In this document: piece by piece, positions 8,510 to 16,667 of the stretch
How positions within the stretch are numbered: position 1 is the first letter of the stretch
Layout: every line of letters begins with the position of its first letter
DNA from: Ruegeria lacuscaerulensis
GTDB lineage: Bacteria > Pseudomonadota > Alphaproteobacteria > Rhodobacterales > Rhodobacteraceae
Assembly: GCF_013033355.1 (NCBI RefSeq)
Contig: NZ_WQDY01000008.1
Span: 124,001-188,000 of the forward strand
Length of the DNA stretch: 64,000 nt
Direction of reading: 5' to 3'
Program-made: the position numbers and the translations under genes
Notes under the pieces: model-generated
The model's input: the letters and a program-made list of their open reading frames with translations, nothing else
Told to the model about the DNA's origin: nothing
Databases searched by the model: none

Positions 8510-10087
8510 ATGTCGGATGCGAAATCACCTCAGCACAAAGCGCGTGTTGTTTTGGCAATGACGGCGATTTGTATGATGGTGGTTGGTTTCAATACGACGG
8601 CTGTTGCCACGATCCTGCCCAACCTCAAGGCCGAGTTTGACCTTACTCCCGCAGAGCTTCAATGGGTGATGGCGACCTATACCGTCGCTAGTGCTTCGCT
8701 TGTTACAATTGTTAGCCGACTGGGCGATATAACGGGCAAAATGGGCGTGTTCTTCTTTGGAATGATAGTGTTTGCCCTAGGTTCAGCTACTGTACTGTTT
8801 GCGCATGACGGCGCGATGCTGCTGAGTGGACGCGCCGCGCAAGGTGCAGGGGCAGCGGCTTTGTTCGGAACGTCTCTGTCCTTACTTACGGCTGCAACGC
8901 CCGAAGATCAGAGGGCAAGCGTCACCGGGGCCTGGGGCGCAATTGTAGGGTTGGCGATTGGCGTGGGCCCTATCTTGGGTGGGGCATTTGCTCATTACAT
9001 CAGCTGGAGAGCCGTTTTTGCCACCGACCTGATCTTGCTGGCTGGCGCTTTTGCCATAGGTCTAACGGTCAGCAGGCGGGGTTATGTACCCGACACGCGG
9101 CTTGCGGGCGCAAGATTTGACTACGTTGGCGCAAGCGCTGTTCTGTTGTTTCTTGGGCCGTTGTCTTTTGCACTCAGCAATGGCGAAAGCGCTGGATGGG
9201 ATACGCCTTCGACATTGGTGCCGCTGGCGGTCTCTGCATTCGCAATGGTTTGTATTGTCATCGCTTCGCGCCGCAGCCAAGACCCTCTGATCGAACTGCG
9301 ATACTTTCGCCATCCACGTTATTTCATGGCTGCGGCTGGCATGTTTTTGACCGGATTTACCCTGTTCGGATTTTTCGTCTATTTCAACACGTTCGTCCAG
9401 TCACCCGACGCCTTCGGATATACGTCAGTCGAGGCCGGGTTGGCGATCATGCCGCTTAGTCTAAGCATGTTTGTCATCTCGGTCACCGCGCCGCGTTTCC
9501 TCGCGCCCTACAGTTTCCAATGGCCTGTTGCGATAGGGTTGGGGTTGATGGCGGTTGGGTTCCTTTCGCTGACCGCAACTACGAACACAACACAATACGC
9601 CGAGATTTGGTGGAAACTTATGATTGTCGGCATTGGTCTGGGCATCTGTTTTTCATTGCTGCCACGCCTTGGGTTGCGCCTGCTACCCGAAAGGCACGTG
9701 GGGCAAGGTTCCGGTGTGATCAATGCGTGTTTGTATTTCGGCGCTACGCTTGGTGCCGTCGTTTGTGGCCTGGCCGAGGCCCTCACAACCCGTAAGGGAC
9801 TGTCAGAAGTAATCAACGCCTTGCCTGTCGGATCGGCCCCGCGCGAGGATCTGGCGCATGCGCTCACCCATGGTTCACCCAGTCAGATTCAGCAGATTCT
9901 GGCGGATCTGAAGCCAATTGCCGGAAGCGCGCTGGCCAAGGCCCTTCGGGATCTTCAGGACAATGCCTTTGACAGCGCCATGGTCTTTACAGCGATGGCA
10001 GCCTTGTTGGGGATGGCGTTGGCGCTGCTATTGCTGCGTGGACCAATTCCACCACTGCACAGCGCTGCCGATCTGACAGCCAATTAG
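8510..10087 (+). CDS. MFS transporter, 14-helix DHA2 drug-efflux type
   Basis: A 525-residue inner-membrane transporter with 14 predicted helices, the count expected for EmrB/QacA-type proton-driven exporters. The first helix contains NTTAVATILPNLKAEF, followed by LQWVMATYTVASASL, the motif-A region SRLGDITGKMGVFFFG, and GAWGAIVGLAIGVGPILGG (motif C, characteristic of antiporters). A soluble loop near residues 430-480 precedes the last helices. The ATG at 8510 has GAGGG about eight bases upstream; an in-frame TTG two codons earlier is less likely. Likely exports a hydrophobic or toxic compound; no neighbouring regulator suggests which. Confidence 0.9.
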   Translation: MSDAKSPQHKARVVLAMTAICMMVVGFNTTAVATILPNLKAEFDLTPAELQWVMATYTVASASLVTIVSRLGDITGKMGVFFFGMIVFALGSATVLFAHDGAMLLSGRAAQGAGAAALFGTSLSLLTAATPEDQRASVTGAWGAIVGLAIGVGPILGGAFAHYISWRAVFATDLILLAGAFAIGLTVSRRGYVPDTRLAGARFDYVGASAVLLFLGPLSFALSNGESAGWDTPSTLVPLAVSAFAMVCIVIASRRSQDPLIELRYFRHPRYFMAAAGMFLTGFTLFGFFVYFNTFVQSPDAFGYTSVEAGLAIMPLSLSMFVISVTAPRFLAPYSFQWPVAIGLGLMAVGFLSLTATTNTTQYAEIWWKLMIVGIGLGICFSLLPRLGLRLLPERHVGQGSGVINACLYFGATLGAVVCGLAEALTTRKGLSEVINALPVGSAPREDLAHALTHGSPSQIQQILADLKPIAGSALAKALRDLQDNAFDSAMVFTAMAALLGMALALLLLRGPIPPLHSAADLTAN

Positions 10088-10164
10088 ACTAGAGCCACTA
10101 GCGTCGAGGAGCACCCAAGTGGGATGGTCACTTGGGAATTAGGGATCAAATTAGGATGTGAGCA

Positions 10165-10596
10165 TTGGCTGTTGAAGGCATTTCCCCTGCTGTTAGTTTT
10201 CCCGAAATTGGGACTGTAAAAAGCCCCGCTGTTTTCTATGACGGGCGAACTGTATTTTTGTCTTACGAAATTGCACCGGTGTCGGGCGGCGGGGTCGCGA
10301 TACTGAAATTTGATGATGTTATCGAATTTCGGATAGATCCAATGAATGTCGAAGGTTTGCGGGCCGCCGAGTTCCCTGTCAAACCATGGGACTTTCAAGA
10401 GGTCACGGGATCAGAAAAAACCGAACGCTGGAAGGCTTTGAAACCCCGCTTTTGGACGATCTCCTTCAACGATGAAACGATTGAAGTCGTCTTCAAGCAA
10501 GTTGAACTGATTGACCGAACACATGAAGCCACAGCTCCTGATGCGGCTTTGATGGAGCTGCTCGCATCGAACCAGGCGGATCGATTCCAACCGTAG
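10165..10596 (+). CDS. Conserved-looking hypothetical protein
   Basis: A 143-residue soluble protein I do not recognise. It has no signal peptide, membrane segment or cysteine-rich motif. Alternating hydrophobic strands (VFLSYEIAPVSGGGVAILKF, DDVIEFRIDP, RFWTISFNDETIEVVFKQVEL) suggest a beta-rich fold. An in-frame stop at 10159 and the lack of any nearby ATG make TTG at 10165 the only plausible start. An AGGA lies nine bases upstream. It ends just before the bidirectional-looking terminator shared with rpmE. A real gene is likely from its length and clean composition, but this is not certain. Confidence 0.55.
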   Translation: MAVEGISPAVSFPEIGTVKSPAVFYDGRTVFLSYEIAPVSGGGVAILKFDDVIEFRIDPMNVEGLRAAEFPVKPWDFQEVTGSEKTERWKALKPRFWTISFNDETIEVVFKQVELIDRTHEATAPDAALMELLASNQADRFQP

Positions 10597-10628
10597 CCAG
10601 CGCCACATGCCGCTGAGAAGATAAACAA

Positions 10629-10653
10629 AAAGGCCGCCCCTTGGGACGGCCTT
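10629..10653 (-). terminator. Rho-independent terminator after rpmE
   Basis: On the minus strand, a GC-rich stem of about eleven pairs (AAAGGCCGTCC against GGCGGCCTTT) with a short loop is followed by TTTTTGTTT, 25-50 bases after the rpmE stop. Base pairing plus a T-tract is the classic terminator form; its reverse could also stop transcription from the hypothetical gene on the plus strand. Confidence 0.85.
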
Positions 10654-10675
10654 TCGCATCTGAAATGGATCTGGC

Positions 10676-10897
10676 TTAGAAGCCCAGACCTTCGTATTTC
10701 TTCTTGAATTTCGACACGCGGCCGCCGGCGTCCATCAGGCGGGCGCCGCCACCGGTCCATGCGGGGTGCACGGAGGGGTCGATTTCCAGGGCCAGCTGGT
10801 CGCCTTCGGCACCCCAGGTGGATTTCATCTTGATCACTGTGCCATCGGTCAGTTTGACGTCGATGAAGTGGTAGTCGGGATGGATGTCTTTTTTCAT
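10676..10897 (-). CDS. rpmE: 50S ribosomal protein L31
   Basis: A 73-residue large-subunit ribosomal protein, recognised from [20 protein letters not shown] and the C-terminal [14 protein letters not shown]. It has no cysteines, so it is the zinc-independent (C-minus) form. A good ribosome site (AAGGAG) precedes the ATG. It follows rplS by eleven bases and is followed by a strong terminator, so the two are a transcription unit or the tail of one. Confidence 0.96.
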   Translation of the reverse strand: MKKDIHPDYHFIDVKLTDGTVIKMKSTWGAEGDQLALEIDPSVHPAWTGGGARLMDAGGRVSKFKKKYEGLGF

Positions 10898-10908
10898 CTT
10901 TCCGCTCC

Positions 10909-11292
10909 TTACGCCTCGGCGCCTGCCTTGGGCTTGTAGTTGGTGACTTCGGCGATACGCGCGGATTTACCACGGCGCGAGCGCAGATAGTACAGTTTGG
11001 CGCGACGGACGCGGCCACGGCGGACAACGGTGATGCTGTCGATGTTGGTCGAATGCAGCGGGAACACACGCTCCACGCCTTCGCCGAACGAGATTTTACG
11101 GACGGTGAACGAACCGGCGATGCCGCTGCCACCTTTGCGCGCGATGCAGACACCTTCGTAGTTCTGCACACGGGTACGCGACCCTTCGGTCACTTTAAAG
11201 CCGACACGGATGGTGTCACCGGCTTTGAAATCGGGGATGTCTTTCCCCAGGGCGGCAATCTGTTCCGCCTCAAGCTGTGCGATCAGGTCCAT
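10909..11292 (-). CDS. rplS: 50S ribosomal protein L19
   Basis: A 127-residue protein located at the 30S-50S interface, with the family landmarks [36 protein letters not shown] and [20 protein letters not shown] place the start at the ATG at 11292, eight bases after AGGAG. A GTG three codons upstream overlaps that ribosome site. In most bacteria rplS follows trmD directly; here the lysozyme-like gene on the opposite strand lies between, so rplS must have its own promoter in the 11293-11659 gap. Confidence 0.96.
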   Translation of the reverse strand: MDLIAQLEAEQIAALGKDIPDFKAGDTIRVGFKVTEGSRTRVQNYEGVCIARKGGSGIAGSFTVRKISFGEGVERVFPLHSTNIDSITVVRRGRVRRAKLYYLRSRRGKSARIAEVTNYKPKAGAEA

Positions 11293-11659
11293 CGCATTCA
11301 CTCCTATCTGCTCGTGGTTGGTCCACGAAGTTTGGGCACGGGCTGAGAGCTCTTGGTCTTCACCGGGTCCTGCATGCAGCCCGCCAGAGGTCAGATCGAA
11401 TGTTCCTTAGTCCAGTTTGTTCCGCCGCGCCGTGGCCGAAGAAAGCCGGGCGTCACGACATGGACCAAACCAAAACACCGGAGTCGCATGACGCGGCACC
11501 GGATTGCGGTCGTTTAAGGGCATTATGTGCAGGGATCAAGCCCAAAATGCTGAGAAACGGTGGGATTCCGCCGCCTCAAAACAGCATCGTTGCTTTGATC
11601 CGTCGATCAGGCATTCTGAGGGGAATTACAAGAGCAGTCATTTCAAACAGGAACAGAAC
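11293..11659. other. Divergent promoter region between rplS and the lysozyme-like gene
   Basis: About 367 bases without a believable gene. It must contain the rplS promoter on the minus strand and the lipoprotein-gene promoter on the plus strand. I see no palindrome or small frame strong enough to name. Confidence 0.5.
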
Positions 11660-12457
11660 ATGCGCACTGCATTGATGCTTGCTGTCGCGGCTTTTGCCAT
11701 CCTGTCCTGCGGTCGCAGCAGCCCGCCGCCGCAACAGGTCGCGGCCAACGCGTTTCTGGACACGACCTCACCTGCGGTGATCTTCCCGGCTTTTGGCGAT
11801 GCTGATCCGCACCCGTGGGAGGGGCGTCATCCTGGCCACTATCCGGTGCACGGTCTGGACGTGTCGCGTTGGCAAGGGCCGATTGACTGGCACAAGGCCA
11901 AGGCTTCGGGGGTTAGCTTTGTCTTCATCAAGGCGACTGAGGGTGGTGATGTAGCTGATCCGATGTTTGCAAGTCACAGCAGCGGGGCGAAAGCCGCCGG
12001 GGTGCCTTGGGGGGCTTATCACTACTACTATTTCTGTCGTCCTGCGCGCGAACAAGCCCGGTGGTTCATCCAGAATGTCCCTAAAGGATCGGACCTGCCG
12101 CATGTTCTGGATATGGAGTGGACGCCGCATTCCAAGACCTGCACCCTACGCCCGGATGGCGCGACTGTCCGGGCTGAGGCGAAGAGGTTTCTGGATATTC
12201 TCGAACGTCACTACGGGCGGCGTCCGATTGTCTACACCACCGTGGATTTTTACGGCGACACCGACATAGGGCGCCTGCCCAAGACAGAGTTCTGGCTGAG
12301 GTCCGTCGCCGGGCATCCAAGGAACGTTTATCCCAATGCGATTTGGCGGTTCTGGCAATACACGGGCACGGGGCTTGTGCCCGGTGTGCAGGGACCAGTG
12401 GACATCAACACCTTCAACGGCCCGCCCGAGATCTGGGCGCGGTGGAAGAACGGCTAG
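11660..12457 (+). CDS. Glycoside hydrolase family 25 (lysozyme-type) lipoprotein
   Basis: A 265-residue predicted envelope muramidase. The first 17 residues are a hydrophobic signal ending in the lipobox ILSC, so it is probably lipid-anchored. The GH25 domain starts at HGLDVSRWQGPIDWHKAK, with VSFVFIKATEGGDVADPMF, AYHYYYFCRPAREQARWF, the catalytic-region HVLDMEW, and FWQYTGTGLVPGVQGPVDINTF at the end. DxE-type acids (LDMEW) and the initial HGLDVS aspartate match the family. The ATG at 11660 has AGGA upstream. Its stop shares the bases CTAG with the convergent trmD stop. Likely role: peptidoglycan remodelling. Confidence 0.9.
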   Translation: MRTALMLAVAAFAILSCGRSSPPPQQVAANAFLDTTSPAVIFPAFGDADPHPWEGRHPGHYPVHGLDVSRWQGPIDWHKAKASGVSFVFIKATEGGDVADPMFASHSSGAKAAGVPWGAYHYYYFCRPAREQARWFIQNVPKGSDLPHVLDMEWTPHSKTCTLRPDGATVRAEAKRFLDILERHYGRRPIVYTTVDFYGDTDIGRLPKTEFWLRSVAGHPRNVYPNAIWRFWQYTGTGLVPGVQGPVDINTFNGPPEIWARWKNG

Positions 12458-13257
12458 TCTTCGGACTTGGCTTTGGAGTAGGCGTCCCACAGGTCGGGGC
12501 GGCGTTCCTGTGTGATCCGCTCGGACATCTCATGCCGCCAATTGGCAATACGCCCGTGATGGCCCGACATCAGAATGTCCGGGATCAGGCGGCCCTTCCA
12601 TTCGGCGGGGCGTGTGTATTGCGGGTGTTCCAGCAGGCCCGAGGAAAAGCTCTCCTCCTCAGCCGAAGCCTGATTGCCCAAAACGCCGGGGATCAGCCTT
12701 ACGGTGGCGTCGATCAAAGCCTGCGCGGCAATCTCACCGCCGGTCATGACGAAATCGCCTAAGGAGACCTCTTGCACGCCGTAATGCTCCAGAACGCGCT
12801 CATCGACGCCTTCGAACCGGCCACACAGCAGGGTCATGCCGTCACAGCGCGCCAGATTCTGCATCATGCGCTGATCCATCCGGCGGCCACGCGGGCTGAG
12901 GTAGATCAGCGGCCAGTTACCCCGCGCCCCCGCCATCGTGTGTTCAATCGCCTCGCCCAGTACATCGGCGCGCAACACCATGCCCGCGCCGCCGCCGGCG
13001 GGCGTGTCATCCACATTGCGGTGCTTACCGACGCCGAACTGGCGCAGATCGACGGTTTCCAACTGCCACAGACCCTCTTGCAGCGCCTTGCCGGTCAGGC
13101 TTTCGCCCAACACACCGGGAAAAGCTGAAGGGAACAGAGTGATGATCTTAGCCTTCCACACCCCATGCAGGTCGGGCGTTGGGGTCAGCAGCTCACGCGG
13201 TTTCAGGGTCGGGCGGATCGCCTTGCGCCCATGAGATTTCGATGGTTTTTCGGTCAT
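12454..13257 (-). CDS. trmD: tRNA (guanine-N1-)-methyltransferase
   Basis: Methylates G37 next to the anticodon in tRNAs using S-adenosylmethionine, preventing frameshifts. The 267-residue SPOUT protein contains the trefoil-knot landmarks PLIYLSPRGRRMDQ, CGRFEGVDERVLEHY, VSLGDFVMTGGEIAA and IPGVLGNQASAEEESF. It has about 32 residues ahead of the usual WKAKIITLFPSAF start. The ATGA overlap with the upstream gene argues that this longer start is used. It closes the minus-strand block that begins with ffh. Confidence 0.96.
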   Translation of the reverse strand: MTEKPSKSHGRKAIRPTLKPRELLTPTPDLHGVWKAKIITLFPSAFPGVLGESLTGKALQEGLWQLETVDLRQFGVGKHRNVDDTPAGGGAGMVLRADVLGEAIEHTMAGARGNWPLIYLSPRGRRMDQRMMQNLARCDGMTLLCGRFEGVDERVLEHYGVQEVSLGDFVMTGGEIAAQALIDATVRLIPGVLGNQASAEEESFSSGLLEHPQYTRPAEWKGRLIPDILMSGHHGRIANWRHEMSERITQERRPDLWDAYSKAKSED

Positions 13258-14069
13258 GTCGCACCCATCAGCGCCTGCTGCGCCCGTTCAACTACCGCGG
13301 CCTTTTGCGCGACCAAGGCGGCTTCGTCCAGACGTGATCTGTTCAGGTCCAGTAATTCGGCCAAAACGTCCTCGGGCAGTCGAGTGTTCGATTTGGAGGG
13401 CGGAACCAGCTGCTGCGCCTTGTCATGAGGCAAGTCCAGATACTCGGCAAAAGGCGCACCCGGCCCGAATTGACGCAATTGCAGCTCCTCCAGCCAGTCC
13501 GTGTTCACGGTGACGGTGGGCAGCTTGTCACGAATCTGGTTTACGGTTTCTTGCAACGAGGGCAAATGGTCGATGCTGTCGCGGAATGTATCGAAATCCT
13601 GCACTTGTCGCATTCGCTGCAAATCATGGGCCCAAAGGCTGCGCAACCAACTGCCCCGCTGACGCAAAGACAGGTAAAGCGTGATCTCGATCTCTTGCCC
13701 GGAAAACCTCTGGTGGATCGAATCCACAAGACAGGCGGCCAGATCGGGGGCTGCCGCGTAGCCCTGTTCCAGATTGCGACTAGGGCGGAGGCCCGCGAAG
13801 TTTTCCTCGCTTAGGATCAAACCGCGCTTTTCCCCGAAATCCAGCGAGTCGAGGAAGTCGCGCATCTGGCTGCCGAACTCGGACAAGGTGCCGACGGTGC
13901 CATAAACGGAATGGTTGGTCGCTGCCCGCGACAGGCCCGAATTGCGCGTTCGATAGGGCAGGACCAACGCGAAATGCGGCCAGATCAACTCGCGATTTTC
14001 ATAAAGGAAAGACTGTGCCGCAGTGGTGCCGGTCTTGTGCAGGCCCAGATGCAGCAGGACGCGGCGCAT
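13254..14069 (-). CDS. Sulfotransferase-like P-loop protein
   Basis: A 271-residue protein starting [30 protein letters not shown] resembles the 5'-phosphosulfate-binding loop of PAPS-dependent sulfotransferases, a variant P-loop. A later LYLSLRQRGSWLRSLWAHD could be the 3'-phosphate-binding segment, where Arg and Ser are expected. The rest is not distinctive, and the acceptor is unknown. It starts inside the rimM stop (TGATG) and ends in an ATGA overlap with trmD, so it is co-translated with ribosome-maturation genes. It could also be a sulfotransferase-fold protein with another role. Confidence 0.68.
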   Translation of the reverse strand: MRRVLLHLGLHKTGTTAAQSFLYENRELIWPHFALVLPYRTRNSGLSRAATNHSVYGTVGTLSEFGSQMRDFLDSLDFGEKRGLILSEENFAGLRPSRNLEQGYAAAPDLAACLVDSIHQRFSGQEIEITLYLSLRQRGSWLRSLWAHDLQRMRQVQDFDTFRDSIDHLPSLQETVNQIRDKLPTVTVNTDWLEELQLRQFGPGAPFAEYLDLPHDKAQQLVPPSKSNTRLPEDVLAELLDLNRSRLDEAALVAQKAAVVERAQQALMGAT

Positions 14070-14572
14070 CAGATCAGCCCTTCGGGCGGGTCGGCGATGA
14101 TGCGGCCTTGATCCAGATCGACCGTGGGGACGGCCTCAAGCGTGAAGGGCAGCAGAACGGTCGCCTTCAGCCCCGGCCCGTGCAGTTCCAGCAGGTCGGC
14201 AGCGCCGTGGTTTTGCACCGATTTTACCCGGCCCAGCAAGGTGCCGCCGGTGTCATAGACCTCCAGCCCGATCAGGTCGGTGTGATAGAATTCATCATCG
14301 GGCAACGAGGGCAGTTGATCACGCCGCGCAAACAGGCGCAAACCTTTCAGCGCGTCGGCCTGTTCTTTGGTTTCAACTCCGCCCAGACGCGCCGCAAAGC
14401 CATTCTTGATCGACCGAGTCAGGACCAGCGGATAGCGTTCGCCACCGGCCTCGTCCGTCAGGGGGGAATAGGCCTCGATATCCTCGGGGATGGCGCAATA
14501 GCTCTTTAGCCGCACTTCACCGCGTACGCCATACGATCCCGCAATGCTGCCGACGCAGATCAGATCACTCAT
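14069..14572 (-). CDS. rimM: Ribosome maturation factor RimM
   Basis: A 167-residue factor that binds S19 and helps mature the head of the 30S subunit. It has the N-terminal [21 protein letters not shown] of the RimM domain and a C-terminal PRC barrel containing [20 protein letters not shown] and [14 protein letters not shown]. The ATG at 14572 is preceded by GGATGGGG and lies inside the end of the small membrane-protein gene (eight-base overlap). Ten more codons in frame upstream are not family-like. Confidence 0.94.
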   Translation of the reverse strand: MSDLICVGSIAGSYGVRGEVRLKSYCAIPEDIEAYSPLTDEAGGERYPLVLTRSIKNGFAARLGGVETKEQADALKGLRLFARRDQLPSLPDDEFYHTDLIGLEVYDTGGTLLGRVKSVQNHGAADLLELHGPGLKATVLLPFTLEAVPTVDLDQGRIIADPPEGLI

Positions 14573-14711
14573 TTGCCCCATCCGTAACACAAAACCCATC
14601 ATCCCATTGTCCTATCCCTTCGCACGCCTCGCGTTGGTTCGAGCGTTCGAAGAATACGCCGACAATAAAGGCGATCATCAGCAGGATGGGAAGGCGAAAT
14701 AACCCGAACAT
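14565..14711 (-). CDS. Small membrane protein upstream of rimM
   Basis: A 48-residue protein beginning [21 protein letters not shown], a single hydrophobic anchor, followed by a short polar tail with two cysteines ([10 protein letters not shown] and GFCVTDG). The ATG at 14711 has GAGGTG about ten bases upstream and lies five bases beyond the bluB stop; the end overlaps rimM by eight bases. This tight packing inside an operon, and the anchor-plus-tail layout, support a genuine gene. No family recognised. The paired cysteines in the exported tail might form a disulfide (inference). Confidence 0.65.
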   Translation of the reverse strand: MFGLFRLPILLMIAFIVGVFFERSNQREACEGIGQWDDGFCVTDGANE

Positions 14712-14715
14712 GCGC

Positions 14716-15351
14716 CTATCGCACCTCGATGGGCAGGCTGTCATCGCGGTATTCCCAACCGACCTGTTCCAGCTCGGGCGTGTCCGATTGCGTTTCTGGC
14801 AGGCCAACACAGAAATAACCGATCAGGCGCCAATCCTCGGGTACGTCCAAATCACGCGCCATCTGGTCCGGGTCCAGAATGGATACCCAACCCAACCCCA
14901 GACCTTCGGCCCGCAAGGCCAGCCAGAACAGGGTGATGGCCGAAACCACCGAATAGCGCCGCATCTCGGGCATCGTGTCTGCGCCCAGACCTTGCCCCTT
15001 GTCCGTGGCATCGTCGCAGAACACGGCCAGTTGCACCGGGGCCTCTTGCATCCCCGACAGTTTCAGGCGGCTGTAGAGTTGCGCCTTTTCGCCGGAATAC
15101 CCTTCCAATGCCTGCGCATTGGCAGTTTGAAAATTTCGCAGCGCCGCGTCGCGCGCGGCCTGACTTTCGACGCGGATCACGCGCCAGGGTTCGCTCAGCC
15201 CCACCGAAGGGGCCAGCCGAAACGCGTCGAGGCAGCGCGTCAGCACTGCCTCGTCAATCGCGTCGGTGCGGAACCGACGGACATCGCGCCGGAGCCGCAG
15301 CAACAGGTCAAACTGCGCGCGAAAATCGTCAGTGAAAGTCTGATCCCGCAC
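14716..15351 (-). CDS. bluB: 5,6-dimethylbenzimidazole synthase (nitroreductase fold)
   Basis: Oxygen-dependent enzyme that breaks down FMNH2 to make the lower ligand of cobalamin. The 211-residue protein has the BluB pattern: LLRLRRDVRRFRTDAIDE at the N-terminus, FRLAPSVGLSEPWRVIRV, then RRYSVVSAITLFWLALRAEGLGLGWVSILDP and YFCVGLPETQ. General nitroreductases lack the APSVGLSEPWR block. The start is GTG at 15351, twelve bases after rpsP. Its place inside a ribosomal operon is odd functionally, but it implies cobalamin synthesis in this organism, consistent with the MttB-like gene further on. Confidence 0.88.
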   Translation of the reverse strand: MRDQTFTDDFRAQFDLLLRLRRDVRRFRTDAIDEAVLTRCLDAFRLAPSVGLSEPWRVIRVESQAARDAALRNFQTANAQALEGYSGEKAQLYSRLKLSGMQEAPVQLAVFCDDATDKGQGLGADTMPEMRRYSVVSAITLFWLALRAEGLGLGWVSILDPDQMARDLDVPEDWRLIGYFCVGLPETQSDTPELEQVGWEYRDDSLPIEVR

Positions 15352-15363
15352 GCGCCTGCCTGC

Positions 15364-15753
15364 TTATTCTTCTGCAGTCGCTTCTTCAGCCGGTGCAGCA
15401 GCAGCTTCTGCCGCCTCAGCAGCCTTGGCCGCTTTCTCTTCGGCGCGTTCCTGAGCCTTCTTGCCCGGGGTACCCTTGTTGGGGTTGTTGCGCTCGGCTT
15501 TGTCGCGTGCGCCAGCTGCTTCCAGCATACGTGCGATCCGGTCGGTGGGCTGGGCGCCCTGGTCCAGCCAGTACTGGATGCGCTCCAGGTTCATTTTCAC
15601 GCGCTCTTCGCTGTCTTTGGGCAGCAGCGGGTTGTAGGTGCCCAGTTTCTCGATGAAACGGCCATCGCGAGGCATACGGCTGTCAGCCGCAACGATGCGA
15701 TAGAAGGGACGTTTTTTCGAGCCGCCGCGGGCGAGACGAATTTTCATTGCCAT
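15364..15753 (-). CDS. rpsP: 30S ribosomal protein S16
   Basis: Small-subunit assembly protein. The first 80 residues carry the family signature [35 protein letters not shown] and [20 protein letters not shown]. The remaining 45 residues are a Lys, Ala and Glu-rich tail, a common extension in Rhodobacteraceae. The first of two closely spaced ATGs is chosen since AGGAG lies eight bases upstream. It is 66 bases downstream of the chorismate mutase gene. Confidence 0.97.
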   Translation of the reverse strand: MAMKIRLARGGSKKRPFYRIVAADSRMPRDGRFIEKLGTYNPLLPKDSEERVKMNLERIQYWLDQGAQPTDRIARMLEAAGARDKAERNNPNKGTPGKKAQERAEEKAAKAAEAAEAAAAPAEEATAEE

Positions 15754-15819
15754 GGTGGTATCTCCTTAAGATGGCGTGACCGGTCACGGACCGGGTATTC
15801 TATGGGTGGAAACGACGGG

Positions 15820-16116
15820 TCATTCCTGGTGTTTCCGGTGGTGTCGGATGACTTCCTGAATGATGAAATTCAGGAAAGCCTTGGCGAAGTCGGGGTCCAG
15901 ATCGGCCTCTTTCGCCAGGTCTTCAAGCCGAGCGATCTGCGCGGCTTCGCGCGTAGGATCAGACGGGGGAAGGTCGTGTTCGGCCTTGAGCTTGCCAACG
16001 GCCTGAGTGTGCTTGAAACGCTCGCCCAGCGTATAGACAAGGATCGCGTCCAGCCGGTCGATGCTTTCGCGATGCTCTTTCAGCAGCGCGGCAGCTTGTG
16101 CAACGGGGTCGGTCAT
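15820..16116 (-). CDS. Chorismate mutase, AroQ type
   Basis: A 98-residue all-helical protein expected to convert chorismate to prephenate, the entry to Phe and Tyr synthesis. Recognisable parts are EHRESIDRLDAILVYTLGERF, the first helix with its active-site Arg, VGKLKAEHDLPPSDPTREAAQ, and FLNFIIQEVIRHHR near the end. The length matches single-domain AroQ enzymes, so prephenate dehydratase must be separate. The ATG overlaps the GNAT stop (ATGA). Confidence 0.9.
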   Translation of the reverse strand: MTDPVAQAAALLKEHRESIDRLDAILVYTLGERFKHTQAVGKLKAEHDLPPSDPTREAAQIARLEDLAKEADLDPDFAKAFLNFIIQEVIRHHRKHQE

Positions 16117-16667
16117 GCGTAAGCCTCCATGCCGCCATTCACCAGATCGGCGGGGGCGGGGTGCCGCCAGATTTCGGATGTGCCGAATTTCGGATGTTCA
16201 TAGTGATAGTCGAAGGTTGCCCCCAGACGGTTGGCCACGGCCTTGCTGGCGTGATTGTCCGGGTCGATCAGCGAAATCGCCGTGTCCCAGCCCAGCACGT
16301 CATAAGCGTGGGCGCGTGCGGCCATCGCGGCCTCGGTCGCGTAGCCTTTGCCAGTGGCGTGGTCCATTAGGGTCCAGCCGATTTCCGGCTCGGGCCAGCC
16401 CTCGGGGAACCACAGGCCGACGCGGCCCACATAGGTGCCGGTGTCTTTTTCCTCAACGCTCCAGAACCCATAACCTCGGATTGCCCAATGGCCGAGGATG
16501 CTGGCGACAAGCCGCCATGTCTCATCCCGCCGCAGCGGGCCGCCGACGAACTGCGACGCCTCGCTGGCGAAGAACGCGGCATCCGCGTCCAGATCAGCCT
16601 CGGAGGGCGCGCGCAGGATCAGGCGCTCGGTCTCAAGCCGGGGGATATGAGGGGTGAGGGTGTTCAC
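16113..16667 (-). CDS. GNAT-family N-acetyltransferase (RimJ/RimL-like)
   Basis: A 184-residue acetyl-CoA-dependent acetyltransferase. It opens with IPRLETERLILRAPSEAD, typical of the RimJ/RimL branch, and has EIGWTLMDHATGKGYATEAAMAARAH, where the GKGYATEA segment corresponds to the acetyl-CoA pyrophosphate loop. NHASKAVANRLGATFDY is the characteristic C-terminal helix and strand. Translation starts at GTG, overlapping the ffh stop (GTGA). A ribosomal-protein target is possible from context, but the acceptor is not shown by the sequence. Confidence 0.88.
   Translation of the reverse strand: MNTLTPHIPRLETERLILRAPSEADLDADAAFFASEASQFVGGPLRRDETWRLVASILGHWAIRGYGFWSVEEKDTGTYVGRVGLWFPEGWPEPEIGWTLMDHATGKGYATEAAMAARAHAYDVLGWDTAISLIDPDNHASKAVANRLGATFDYHYEHPKFGTSEIWRHPAPADLVNGGMEAYA

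Noticed and set aside
14686..16122. 478-codon frame antisense to bluB, rpsP and chorismate mutase genes
   Set aside because: It spans three well-identified genes on the opposite strand and has no domain pattern of its own.
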